A stretch of DNA of 7,841 bases from Thermoleophilia bacterium (GCA_025964465.1 JAOPYS010000136.1:1-7841), one strand, 5' to 3'; shown: positions 1 to 6,149, counted from the first letter of the stretch. Translations and numbers: made by a program. Notes: a model not told the origin generated them from the letters alone.

Positions 1-715
1 GGGCGCCTCCCTCGCGCTCGAAGATGCCGAGCGGGAAGTCCTCGCGCCGGGCCCAGCGCGCACCGAAGCGGGCGATCACCTCGCGCGTGTCGGCCTCGCT
101 CGTCGTCGCGTCGACCCACGGCATCCAGGGCTGCAGGTGCGCCCGTGAGGAATCGACGCTGGCCCACTGGGCCGGCGCGTCCGCCGGCTGGACGGTGCGG
201 ATCGTCAGCCGCTTCGTCTCGATCCGCTGCGGCGGGGCGACGCGGTCCTTGACCGCGCCGAACGCGTCGGGCACCACGATCCGCGCCCACTCCGGCAGCG
301 GCAACGCCTCGACCTCGTCGCGCGCGACCCAGCGCTGCGCCGTCACCTCGTCCCCGTCCACGTGCGGCGTACCACCGACCACGCGGCACAGGAACGCCGT
401 CATCACGTAGGCGCCCTCGTCGCCGCCGGGCCACGTCACGTGCATGCCGGGGCCACCGTACACCGCGTGCACGCCGTCGACCGCGACCTCGAGGCCCGTC
501 TCCTCGCGCGTCTCGCGCACCACGGCCTCCTGCGGCGACTCGCCCGGGTCGACCCCGCCGCCCGGCAGGCCGTAGCGCTCCTCCGCATGCCCGCCGAGGC
601 GCACCATCAGCAGCCGCGCCTCGGCGTCGAAGACCAGGGCCACCGCCGCGGGCGTCAGCAGCAGGCGGTGCCCGACGATCGCGCGCAGGTCCCGCAGGTA
701 GGAGGAGATCGCCAT
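1..715 (-). CDS. Nudix hydrolase fused to RimJ/RimL-like GNAT acetyltransferase (3' end outside window)
   Basis: The frame is open from the ATG at 715 to the left edge, giving 238 residues with no stop. Residues 1-150 form a Nudix domain. The Nudix box at residues 53-75 matches GX5EX7REUXEEXGU (G53, E59, R67-E68, E71-E72, G74) with Thr in the first hydrophobic position, so Mg-dependent cleavage of a nucleoside-diphosphate-linked substrate is expected; the substrate is unknown. From about residue 166 a second domain begins with ETKRLTIR and contains RAHLQPWMPWV, typical of RimJ/RimL-type GNAT N-acetyltransferases. Its acetyl-CoA loop would lie outside the window. Both domains sit in one frame with a short linker, so this is a fusion and not two neighbours. 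The start is set by the N-terminal family pattern (SYLRDLRAIVGHRLLL) and by a TAGCCT hexamer 6 nt upstream. It is divergent from the PAP2 gene. The Nudix call is firm; the GNAT call rests on about 70 visible residues. Confidence 0.88.
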   Translation of the reverse strand, partial: MAISSYLRDLRAIVGHRLLLTPAAVALVFDAEARLLMVRLGGHAEERYGLPGGGVDPGESPQEAVVRETREETGLEVAVDGVHAVYGGPGMHVTWPGGDEGAYVMTAFLCRVVGGTPHVDGDEVTAQRWVARDEVEALPLPEWARIVVPDAFGAVKDRVAPPQRIETKRLTIRTVQPADAPAQWASVDSSRAHLQPWMPWVDATTSEADTREVIARFGARWARREDFPLGIFEREGGA

Positions 716-721
716 GGCCGC

Positions 722-727
722 AGGCTA
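722..727 (-). promoter_or_regulatory. Putative -10 (TAGCCT) of Nudix-GNAT gene, leaderless geometry
   Basis: On the minus strand TAGCCT fits the actinobacterial TANNNT -10 consensus and lies exactly 6 nt before the ATG at 715, so transcription would begin at or next to the start codon. No clear Shine-Dalgarno sequence is seen in the spacer and no convincing -35 is visible. The same spacing recurs at four other starts in the window. Confidence 0.55.
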
Positions 728-779
728 CCGGGCCACGCCCCGCGGGCACCGACCGGCGCACCGCGTCCCGCGCGCATGG

Positions 780-785
780 GACGAT
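780..785 (+). promoter_or_regulatory. Weak -10-like hexamer (GACGAT) before PAP2 start
   Basis: GACGAT differs from TANNNT only in its first base and ends 6 nt before the ATG at 792, the same spacing as the TAG hexamers elsewhere in the window. The match is weak. Its main value is as mild support for choosing ATG 792 over ATG 714. Confidence 0.25.
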
Positions 786-791
786 GCGCCG

Positions 792-1580
792 ATGCACACG
801 CTCGAGCACGTCGCCGCCCCGCCAGCCTTCCGCATCCCCACCGACATGCGCGCGTCGCTCGCCGCGGCCCGCGCCGAGGGGCTGGCGCAGGCGCAGTCAT
901 GGTCGGCCTCGCACGCCGGCGCGCCGCTCGACAGCCTGCTCGAGGACCTGTTCACGGGCATCCCGGCGGCCCCGACCGGCGAGGCGCTGCAGGCCGAGCT
1001 GGCGCGCAGCGTCAACGCCAACACCCACGCTTCCGCCGCCACGATCGCCACGGGCGAGTGGTACGGCACCTACGGCCAGGCGGGCATCAAGCGCCCGAAC
1101 CTGTGGCGCGACCTGCTCACGCAGTGGCAGCACCGCGAGATCGAGCAGCGCGGCCCGGTGGAAGGCGCCCGCCGCGCGGCCGAGGGCGCGCAGCTGGTGC
1201 TCGACGCGATCACCCAGTCCAACGTCGTGGTCTGGCGCTCCAAGCCGCTGGCACGGGAGGCGCGGCCCTACGTGCTCGACCCGCGCACGAAGGTGCCCAA
1301 GGGCGGCTGGGAGGACGCGGACTACGAGTCACATCCCTCCGGCCACGCCAGCACGGCGGCCGCAGCCGCGACGGTGCTCGGCGCCCTGTGGCCCGAGCGG
1401 CGCGCCGAGTTCGACATGCTCGCCGACCGCATCTCCTGGTCGCGCGTACTGGGCGAGATGCACTTCCCGCACGACGTGGTGTCCGGCACGCGCATCGGCG
1501 TGGCCACGGCGGAGGCGCTCATCCTGCGCAACCCCACGTTCGGGGCGCAGCTGCTGACGCCGGCGACGCGGGCCGCCTGA
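792..1580 (+). CDS. PAP2-superfamily phosphatase / vanadium-haloperoxidase-fold protein, soluble
   Basis: The 262-residue protein carries all three PAP2 signature blocks: KX6RP (K151...R158-P159), PSGH (182-185) and SRX5H...D (S217-R218, H224, D228). H185 is the expected general acid and H224 the residue that forms the phospho-enzyme, or binds vanadate in haloperoxidases. No signal peptide or membrane segment is visible. It is therefore closer to soluble acid-phosphatase or haloperoxidase-like members than to membrane lipid phosphatases (PgpB type), and the substrate cannot be named. The start is placed at ATG 792. An in-frame ATG at 714 would add 26 Arg/Pro-rich residues and overlap the divergent Nudix start codon, so it is less likely. 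The stop lies 1 bp from the stop of the convergent SDR gene, which leaves no room for an intrinsic terminator. The family call is firm; phosphatase versus peroxidase is open. Confidence 0.88.
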   Translation: MHTLEHVAAPPAFRIPTDMRASLAAARAEGLAQAQSWSASHAGAPLDSLLEDLFTGIPAAPTGEALQAELARSVNANTHASAATIATGEWYGTYGQAGIKRPNLWRDLLTQWQHREIEQRGPVEGARRAAEGAQLVLDAITQSNVVVWRSKPLAREARPYVLDPRTKVPKGGWEDADYESHPSGHASTAAAAATVLGALWPERRAEFDMLADRISWSRVLGEMHFPHDVVSGTRIGVATAEALILRNPTFGAQLLTPATRAA

Positions 1581-1581
1581 C

Positions 1582-2313
1582 TCAGTACTCCTGCTGGACG
1601 GGGTGCACCACGAGCTCGTCGACCACGGCGTGTGGCGGGCGCGTCGCCAGGAACAGCACGGCGTCAGCCACGTCCTCCGGCCGCAGCAGCCACGCTTCGC
1701 GCTCCTCGGGCTTGCCGCCGCCGAACTCGGTCTGCACCATGCCCGGGAGCACCGCACCCACCCGCACGCCCTGCGGGCGGCACTCCGCCCCGAGCGCGAG
1801 GCTGAGCGCGTACTGCGCGAACTTGGACGCGCAGTAGGCACCGCCGCCCGGGAACACGCGCCGGCTCACGTCGGAACAGACGTTGACGACCCAGCCGTCG
1901 CCGCGCTCGAACATGCCCGGCAGCACCGCGCGGGCGCAGAGGAAGCTGCCGGTCGCGTTGACGGCGAGCATCTCGTTCCACGCGTCGAGCGTGGTCTCGG
2001 CGACGGGCGCGAAGCTGCCCAGCCCCGCGTTGTTGACGAGGCCGTCCACGCGGCCGAACGCCTCGATCGCCTCGGCGACCAGCCGGGCCACGTCCGTCTC
2101 GACCGACACGTCGCAGGCCACCGCGTGCGCCGGGCCGGGCAGCGAGGCCACGAGCTCGTCGAGCCGGTCCACGCGACGCGCGGCGAGCACCACGCGGGCG
2201 CCCGCCTGCGACAGGGCGGTCGCGACCGCCCGCCCGATCCCCGACGACGCCCCCGTCACCACGACGACGTCGTCATCCACTGTTCGTCCACGGGCGGTGC
2301 GCTGCTCGTCCAT
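1582..2313 (-). CDS. Classical SDR-family NAD(P)-dependent oxidoreductase
   Basis: The 243-residue protein has the full classical short-chain dehydrogenase pattern. The nucleotide-binding TGASSGIG lies at residues 20-27, D68 follows the third strand (CDVS), NNAG is at 94-97, N119 is in AVNATG, and the catalytic set is S147, Y160 and K164 (YCASK). Arg46-Arg47 after the second strand favour NADP(H). The length and the C-terminal ending (VDELVVHPVQQEY) match cytosolic SDRs of the serine/3-hydroxy-acid dehydrogenase-like group, but the substrate is unknown. ATG 2313 is chosen because a TAGGGT hexamer sits 6 nt upstream. It gives a 14-residue polar leader before the first beta strand, which is slightly long for the family. 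The gene is divergent from the acetyltransferase (32 bp apart, sharing a palindrome) and convergent with the PAP2 gene (1 bp gap). Confidence 0.93.
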   Translation of the reverse strand: MDEQRTARGRTVDDDVVVVTGASSGIGRAVATALSQAGARVVLAARRVDRLDELVASLPGPAHAVACDVSVETDVARLVAEAIEAFGRVDGLVNNAGLGSFAPVAETTLDAWNEMLAVNATGSFLCARAVLPGMFERGDGWVVNVCSDVSRRVFPGGGAYCASKFAQYALSLALGAECRPQGVRVGAVLPGMVQTEFGGGKPEEREAWLLRPEDVADAVLFLATRPPHAVVDELVVHPVQQEY

Positions 2314-2319
2314 GGCATG

Positions 2320-2325
2320 ACCCTA
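2320..2325 (-). promoter_or_regulatory. Putative -10 (TAGGGT) of SDR gene, leaderless geometry
   Basis: TAGGGT on the minus strand fits TANNNT and lies 6 nt before ATG 2313. It overlaps the left arm of the 16-bp palindrome at 2322-2337. No -35 is evident. Confidence 0.55.
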
Positions 2326-2337
2326 TCCGCGGATAGG
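2322..2337. promoter_or_regulatory. Perfect 16-bp palindrome inside divergent promoter
   Basis: CCTATCCGCGGATAGG is identical to its reverse complement and occupies half of the 32-bp gap between the SDR and acetyltransferase starts. Each arm supplies the TAGG core of one of the two opposed -10 hexamers. RNA polymerase could therefore hardly occupy both promoters at once, and a dimeric regulator could bind there. The symmetry may arise from two back-to-back -10 elements, from a true operator, or from both. Confidence 0.6.
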
Positions 2338-2339
2338 CT
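2334..2339 (+). promoter_or_regulatory. Putative -10 (TAGGCT) of acetyltransferase gene, leaderless geometry
   Basis: TAGGCT fits TANNNT and lies 6 nt before GTG 2346, leaving no room for a Shine-Dalgarno sequence. It is the mirror partner of the TAGGGT at 2320-2325 across the palindrome. Confidence 0.58.
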
Positions 2340-2345
2340 CGGGCC

Positions 2346-2873
2346 GTGATCCGTCCCGCCCGACCTGACGACGACGCCGAGGCCGTCGCGCGCATCCATG
2401 CGCCGTACGTGACGGACACTGCCGTGTCCTTCGAGGAGGACGCGCCGGACGCCGCCGAGATGGCGCGCCGCATCACCGGGGCGATCCGCTGGCTCGTGTG
2501 CGAGCGCGATGGAGCGGTCGTGGGCTACGCGTATGCCGGGGCGTTCCACGGGCGCGCCGCGTACCGGTGGTCCGTGGAGCTGTCGGTGTACGTCGACGGG
2601 TCCGCGCGCCGGTCGGGGGTCGGCGGCGAACTGCTCGATGAGCTGCTTCGCGAGCTGCGCGAGGGCGGGTACGTGCAGGCCTTCGCTGGCGCGACGCTCC
2701 CGAATCCCGGCAGCGTCGGGCTGTTCGGATCGCGCGGGTTCCGGCGCGTCGCGACCTTCGAGGCCGTTGGCCACAAGCTGGGCGCGTGGCACGACGTCGC
2801 GTGGATGCAGCTCGCGCTTCGCGAGCCGACGTCCCCGCCGCCGCCCCTGTCAGCCGGGCCAGTCGGCGGCTGA
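2346..2873 (+). CDS. GNAT N-acetyltransferase, phosphinothricin / methionine sulfoximine type
   Basis: The 175-residue protein aligns along its length with the Pat/MnaT (YncA) branch of GNAT enzymes, which acetylate the amino group of phosphinothricin, methionine sulfoximine or methionine sulfone using acetyl-CoA. Visible family features are the N-terminal IRPARPDDD, TAVSFEE (25-31), YAYAGAFHGRAAYRWSVE (61-78, with E78), the acetyl-CoA pyrophosphate loop RRSGVGG (88-94), ATLPNPGSV (116-124) and the C-terminal VGHKLGAWHDVAW (141-153). A non-conserved Pro-rich tail follows from about residue 160. It begins with GTG at 2346, the first start behind the TAGGCT hexamer and the only one that keeps the first beta strand. 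The last 24 bp overlap the convergent VOC gene, so the tail is read on both strands. The natural substrate is inferred from the family only. Confidence 0.92.
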   Translation: MIRPARPDDDAEAVARIHAPYVTDTAVSFEEDAPDAAEMARRITGAIRWLVCERDGAVVGYAYAGAFHGRAAYRWSVELSVYVDGSARRSGVGGELLDELLRELREGGYVQAFAGATLPNPGSVGLFGSRGFRRVATFEAVGHKLGAWHDVAWMQLALREPTSPPPPLSAGPVGG

Positions 2874-3266
2874 CATCCCCGCGGCGTGGCCGTCGGGCCA
2901 CCGGACCAGCTCGATCTCGCGCCCGTCCGGATCGGCGACTTTCGCGGTCAGGAAGTCGGTGCTGCCGTCGGGCGAGGCGGGCTCGTCGACGGCGATGCCG
3001 TGGCTGCGCAGCGCCGCGACCACGTCGTCCATCGAGTCGACCTGGACGGCGAGGTGCGTGAGGGACGTGCCCACCTCCACGTCGGGCCCGCCCGGATCGT
3101 GGACGAGCTCGACCGTGACGAACTCGTCGCCCGGGAGCCTGAGCATCGTCAGCGAGCCGATCGGCGAGTCGGGGACGGTTCCGACCACCTCGTAGCCGAG
3201 CGCCGCGTAGAACGCCAGCGACCGGCCGCGATCAGCGACGCGAAATCCGACGTGCAGGGTCCTCAT
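2850..3266 (-). CDS. VOC-family glyoxalase-I-like protein (lactoylglutathione lyase-like)
   Basis: This 138-residue protein is a single two-module VOC (betaalphabetabetabeta) unit. It begins MRTLHVGFRV and contains RSLAFYAALGYEVV, DEFVTVELVHD, LTHLAVQVDS and DPDGREIELV, in the order seen in E. coli GloA. The four expected metal ligands are present: H5, E53, H71 and E119. A Ni/Co- or Zn-dependent glyoxalase-I-type isomerase acting on a hemithioacetal of methylglyoxal is therefore plausible. Actinobacteria generally lack glutathione, so the thiol partner could be mycothiol or another thiol (inference). ATG 3266 is preferred over upstream starts because GGGAGG sits 5 nt before it and the protein then begins at the first strand. 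It is divergent from the exonuclease gene and its 3' end overlaps the acetyltransferase gene by 24 bp. Confidence 0.9.
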   Translation of the reverse strand: MRTLHVGFRVADRGRSLAFYAALGYEVVGTVPDSPIGSLTMLRLPGDEFVTVELVHDPGGPDVEVGTSLTHLAVQVDSMDDVVAALRSHGIAVDEPASPDGSTDFLTAKVADPDGREIELVRWPDGHAAGMSAADWPG

Positions 3267-3271
3267 GGTGG

Positions 3272-3277
3272 CCTCCC
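3272..3277 (-). promoter_or_regulatory. Shine-Dalgarno (GGGAGG) of VOC gene
   Basis: GGGAGG on the minus strand lies 5 nt before ATG 3266. It decides the start and shows that this gene, unlike its neighbours, should have a leadered mRNA. A possible -10 (CATGAT, minus strand, 3312-3317) lies further upstream but is weak. Confidence 0.75.
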
Positions 3278-3348
3278 GGTCGTCCGTCCGCGGGCCGGTC
3301 GGAGCGAGGGGATCATGCCGGATCAGGGCGCGCCCCCGGGCGAGCGGG

Positions 3349-3354
3349 TAGGCG
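3349..3354 (+). promoter_or_regulatory. Putative -10 (TAGGCG) of exonuclease gene, leaderless geometry
   Basis: TAGGCG ends 6 nt before ATG 3361. The last base deviates from TANNNT, but the TAGGC core and spacing equal those of the acetyltransferase gene. The spacer (CTCCAC) has no Shine-Dalgarno sequence. Confidence 0.48.
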
Positions 3355-3360
3355 CTCCAC

Positions 3361-4290
3361 ATGACGACCTCGTCCCGCCTCATGCTGCTCGATACCGCGA
3401 CCGTGTACTTCCGTGCCTTCCACGCGCTGCCCGACACGATCCGCGCCCCGGACGGCACGCCGGTGAACGCGGTGAAGGGGACGCTCGACATGGTGGCGCG
3501 GCTCGTCACCGAGCTGCGCCCCGGGGCCATCGTCGCGTGCTGGGACGACGACTGGCGACCGCAGTGGCGCGTCGACCTCATCCCCAGCTACAAGACCCAC
3601 CGCGTCTCCGAGCCGAGCGACGTGGCGAGCACGCCGGACGTCGAGGAGGTGCCGGACCTGCTCGCACCCCAGGTGGACCTGATCGCGCAGCTGCTGCCGC
3701 TGCTCGGCATCCCCGTCGTCGGGGCGGCGCAGCACGAGGCCGACGACGTCATCGGCACGCTCGCGGCCACCGCCGAGGGTCCGGTCGACGTCATCACGAG
3801 CGACCGCGACCTGTTCCAGGTGGTCGACGACGCACGCGGCGTGCGCGTGGTCTACACCGGGCGCGGCATGAACCAGCTCGAGTACGTGGACGATGCGTGG
3901 CTGCGGGCCAAGTACGGCATCGGCGCGGACCAGTACCCCGACTTCGCCGTGCTGCGCGGTGACCCGTCCGACGGGCTGCCGGGTGTGCCCGGCATCGGCG
4001 AGAAGACCGCGGCCGGCCTGCTCCGCGACCACGGCGACCTGCTCGGCATCGTCCGCGCCGTGGCCGACCCCGCCTCGTCGTTGCGGCCCGCCGCGCGCGC
4101 TCGGATCGTGGCCGCCGCCGACTATCTCGCCCGCGCCCCGACGGTCGTGCGCGTGGTGCGCGACCTCGACCTGCCCACCTTCGGCACGCGCACCGCGATC
4201 ACCGACGCGGACCGCATCGAGTTCGAGGCGCTCGCCGAGCAGTGGGGCCTCGGCTCATCCGCCGTGCGCGTGCTCGCGGCCCTCGCCTGA
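3361..4290 (+). CDS. Stand-alone 5'-3' exonuclease / flap endonuclease (PolA N-terminal-domain type)
   Basis: The 309-residue protein corresponds to the 5'-nuclease domain of DNA polymerase I without the polymerase part. The metal-binding acidic residues are in the usual order: D11 (LMLLDT), an Asp cluster at 62-64, E126/D128/D129 (HEADDVIGTLA), D148/D150 (TSDRDLFQVV) and D201/D204 (RGDPSDGLPG). The helix-3-turn-helix DNA-binding segment follows directly (GVPGIGEKTAAGLL, 208-221). Arg/Lys residues of the clamp region (R70, K78, R81) are present. Such proteins remove RNA primers and 5' flaps in replication and base-excision repair; stand-alone paralogues beside PolA are known in actinobacteria (FenA of Mycobacterium smegmatis). 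The protein is complete at both ends. ATG 3361 fits the family start and the TAGGCG hexamer. The last 36 bp overlap the convergent EamA gene. Whether the genome also encodes PolA cannot be seen here. Confidence 0.93.
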   Translation: MTTSSRLMLLDTATVYFRAFHALPDTIRAPDGTPVNAVKGTLDMVARLVTELRPGAIVACWDDDWRPQWRVDLIPSYKTHRVSEPSDVASTPDVEEVPDLLAPQVDLIAQLLPLLGIPVVGAAQHEADDVIGTLAATAEGPVDVITSDRDLFQVVDDARGVRVVYTGRGMNQLEYVDDAWLRAKYGIGADQYPDFAVLRGDPSDGLPGVPGIGEKTAAGLLRDHGDLLGIVRAVADPASSLRPAARARIVAAADYLARAPTVVRVVRDLDLPTFGTRTAITDADRIEFEALAEQWGLGSSAVRVLAALA

Positions 4291-5142
4291 CCCCGGTCGG
4301 CGCGCGCCGAGCACCGCGCCCGCGCTCGCGACGCACACCACGAGCACGGCGAGCCACTCGACGATACCCAGCCGTTGGCCGAGGATGACGACTCCCGCCA
4401 CGGCGGCCAGTGCAGGCCCGAGGCTGGACAGCACCCCGAACACCCGCACCGGCAGACGGCGGAAGGCGACGTACTCGCTCGCGTAGGGGAAGGCGCACGT
4501 GACGACGGCGATCACGAGGAAGGCCGGGATCACGGCGGCGTCGGACCCGATGGCAGCGACGGCGTCCCGCCCGCCGAACGGCGCGACCACGAGCGCCGCG
4601 ACCGCCACGGCGATCGTGATCCCGTCCAGCTGCGACGTGCCTCGAGCGAGGCGGCGCGACGCACCGATGTAGGTGGCCCAACAGGTAGCCGCCCCCACCG
4701 CGAACAGCACGCCGACGGGATCCAAGGACGCGCCCCCGGGGACCCCAAGGGCGACGACGCCCGCGAACGCTGCCGCCAGCCACGCGTACTCGCGGACGCG
4801 GGTCGCCGACACGGTGGCCATCACGAGGGGACCGAGGAACTCGATCGTCACCGCGATGCCGAAGTCCAGCCGTGACACCGCGAGGTAGATGCACGAGTTC
4901 ATGCCGCCCAGCGCCGCGCCCAGGACCACGGCGCCGAGCCAGCGCCGCCTCGTCCATCCCTGCGTGCGGGGGCGCACCGCCAGCAGCAGCAGAAGCGCCC
5001 CGAAGGCCAGTCGCAGCGCGGCAGCCCCGAGTGGTGCGGGCTCGTCGAACCACGTCCGCGCGAACGCGCTGCCGAACTGGAGCGACCCGACGGCCGCGAT
5101 CACCAGCGCGGCATCGCTCGGGTGGGTCCGCTCGGCATCCAC
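4255..5142 (-). CDS. EamA/DMT-family inner-membrane transporter, RhtA-like exporter
   Basis: The 295-residue protein has about ten hydrophobic segments in two EamA repeats. The first repeat ends near residue 138 and the second spans about 141-279. GGMNSCIYLAVSRL followed by GIAVTIEFLGPL (95-106, with E101 inside a membrane helix) closely resembles RhtA, the threonine/homoserine exporter, so efflux of amino acids or related small metabolites is the best guess. The frame is open far upstream, but that part runs antisense-like through the kinase gene in Arg/Ala-rich gibberish. The start is set at GTG 5142, behind an AGGA sequence 7 nt upstream and immediately before the first helix. It lies 32 nt after the stop of the kinase gene, so co-transcription is likely. 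The C-terminal tail is hydrophilic (GEGREHAHGG) and is encoded over the 3' end of the exonuclease gene. Confidence 0.9.
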   Translation of the reverse strand: MDAERTHPSDAALVIAAVGSLQFGSAFARTWFDEPAPLGAAALRLAFGALLLLLAVRPRTQGWTRRRWLGAVVLGAALGGMNSCIYLAVSRLDFGIAVTIEFLGPLVMATVSATRVREYAWLAAAFAGVVALGVPGGASLDPVGVLFAVGAATCWATYIGASRRLARGTSQLDGITIAVAVAALVVAPFGGRDAVAAIGSDAAVIPAFLVIAVVTCAFPYASEYVAFRRLPVRVFGVLSSLGPALAAVAGVVILGQRLGIVEWLAVLVVCVASAGAVLGARRPGSGEGREHAHGG

Positions 5143-5149
5143 GCCGGCA

Positions 5150-5153
5150 TCCT
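5150..5153 (-). promoter_or_regulatory. Shine-Dalgarno-like AGGA before EamA GTG start
   Basis: AGGA within TCAGGA lies 7 nt before GTG 5142 in the 32-nt gap after the kinase gene. It supports the GTG start and translation from a polycistronic mRNA. Confidence 0.5.
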
Positions 5154-5174
5154 GACTGCGATGCGGCCTGCCCG

Positions 5175-6143
5175 TCAGGCGAGACGCACGCCAGTGGCTC
5201 CGGTGGGCCGTGGGCTCGCCGCTGCACGGACGAGCTCCACGGTCCAGTCCACGAAGGGCCTGAGTTGCTCGTCCTCGCCGTCGAACAGCGCTGCGGCCAG
5301 TGCGTCCAACCGGAGGAACGCCGCGAGGCGCGGGTCGTGGATCACGTCCCACGTGGCGCGATCGACGGCGAGGTCGGGCCACCCAGCCAGGTAGGCGTCG
5401 ACGATCTCGGTGATGCGCGGGTCGCGCGAGTTCACGTCGGCGACGAAGGCCGTGAGCGAGACGGTCGACACGACGTGCAGCAGCGGCGTGCCGATGCGCG
5501 CGTCTCCCCAGTCGAAGATGCGGACGCCGTCCGGAGCATCGAACACGTTGCCGTGGTGCAGGTCGAGGTGCTGGATCGTGCGCACGTCGGTCGCCGATTC
5601 GAGCGCCGCCAGCATCGAGCGCAGGCGCGGCCCGGCGGCGCGCACCCCCTCCACCTCGGCGGGCGCAAGGGGGCGGTCGGCCATGTGCGCGTCGCGCGCG
5701 CACAGCCCGAGCGCCCGCTCGATGAGCGCCTCCGCGTCCGTGGAACCGAGCGACGGGGTGCCCGCCGCCACGGCGTGGTCGAGCAGCGGCACCAGCCCCG
5801 CCTGCAACTCCGCGAGGGGCGCCTGGATCCGCAGCAGCGCGTCGAGGATGCCCAGGTCCCCACGCCCGAGCTGGCCGTCGACGTGTTCGGTCGCGATCCA
5901 GCGCCCGTCGATCCACAGCGACGGCACGAGCAGCGGCGAGCCGACCCGCTCGACCACCGCGGTCAGCGCCGGCTCGAACGCCATCCCGTCACCGCACCGC
6001 TTCACCCATCGGGTGCCGCCGTCCGCGGTCGTCAGCCGCAGCACCTGCGACCACGGGAAGTCCCGAACGACCTCGCACGCCATGATCCGCTCACCGATGG
6101 CGTCGAAGCGACCTTGCACGGTGTCCGGGAGGGGCCTCGACAT
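5175..6143 (-). CDS. APH-family (aminoglycoside phosphotransferase-like) kinase
   Basis: The 322-residue protein has a protein-kinase-like APH fold. Visible elements are an ATP-anchoring Lys in WVKR (K48), a helix-C Glu (E57), a hinge-like ATEHVDG (84-90), the catalytic loop HLDLHHGN (192-199, with D194 and N199) and the Mg-binding IFDWGDA (209-215, D211). All catalytic residues are intact, so it should be an active ATP-dependent small-molecule kinase. The family includes aminoglycoside, macrolide, homoserine, choline and many uncharacterised kinases, and nothing visible selects among these. The downstream co-directional gene is an amino-acid-type exporter. ATG 6143 has a TAGTCG hexamer 6 nt upstream and lies 14 nt after the stop of the TadE-M15 gene, so it may have its own leaderless promoter as well as read-through transcription. 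Confidence 0.88.
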   Translation of the reverse strand: MSRPLPDTVQGRFDAIGERIMACEVVRDFPWSQVLRLTTADGGTRWVKRCGDGMAFEPALTAVVERVGSPLLVPSLWIDGRWIATEHVDGQLGRGDLGILDALLRIQAPLAELQAGLVPLLDHAVAAGTPSLGSTDAEALIERALGLCARDAHMADRPLAPAEVEGVRAAGPRLRSMLAALESATDVRTIQHLDLHHGNVFDAPDGVRIFDWGDARIGTPLLHVVSTVSLTAFVADVNSRDPRITEIVDAYLAGWPDLAVDRATWDVIHDPRLAAFLRLDALAAALFDGEDEQLRPFVDWTVELVRAAASPRPTGATGVRLA

Positions 6144-6149
6144 GACGTC

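Noticed and set aside
714..791. ATG 714 as the PAP2 start
   Set aside because: It would overlap the divergent Nudix start codon and add an unconserved Arg/Pro-rich leader. ATG 792 starts a family-like N-terminus.
1577..1585. CTGA-C-TCAG symmetry at the PAP2/SDR junction
   Set aside because: It is simply two facing TGA stop codons one base apart with one matching flanking pair; too short for a terminator.
362..1837. Long plus-strand frame of 491 codons through the Nudix, PAP2 and SDR region
   Set aside because: It is Arg/Ala/His-rich with no motif and runs over three well-supported genes. Such frames are expected as shadows in very GC-rich DNA.
3326..3335. GGGCGCGCCC palindrome in the VOC/exonuclease gap
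   Set aside because: A 10-bp pure GC palindrome is frequent by chance at this composition and has no clear relation to either promoter.
5143..5916. N-terminal extension of the EamA frame up to 5916
   Set aside because: The added sequence lies in the kinase gene and is Arg/Ala-rich gibberish. GTG 5142 with AGGA 7 nt upstream gives a normal EamA N-terminus.
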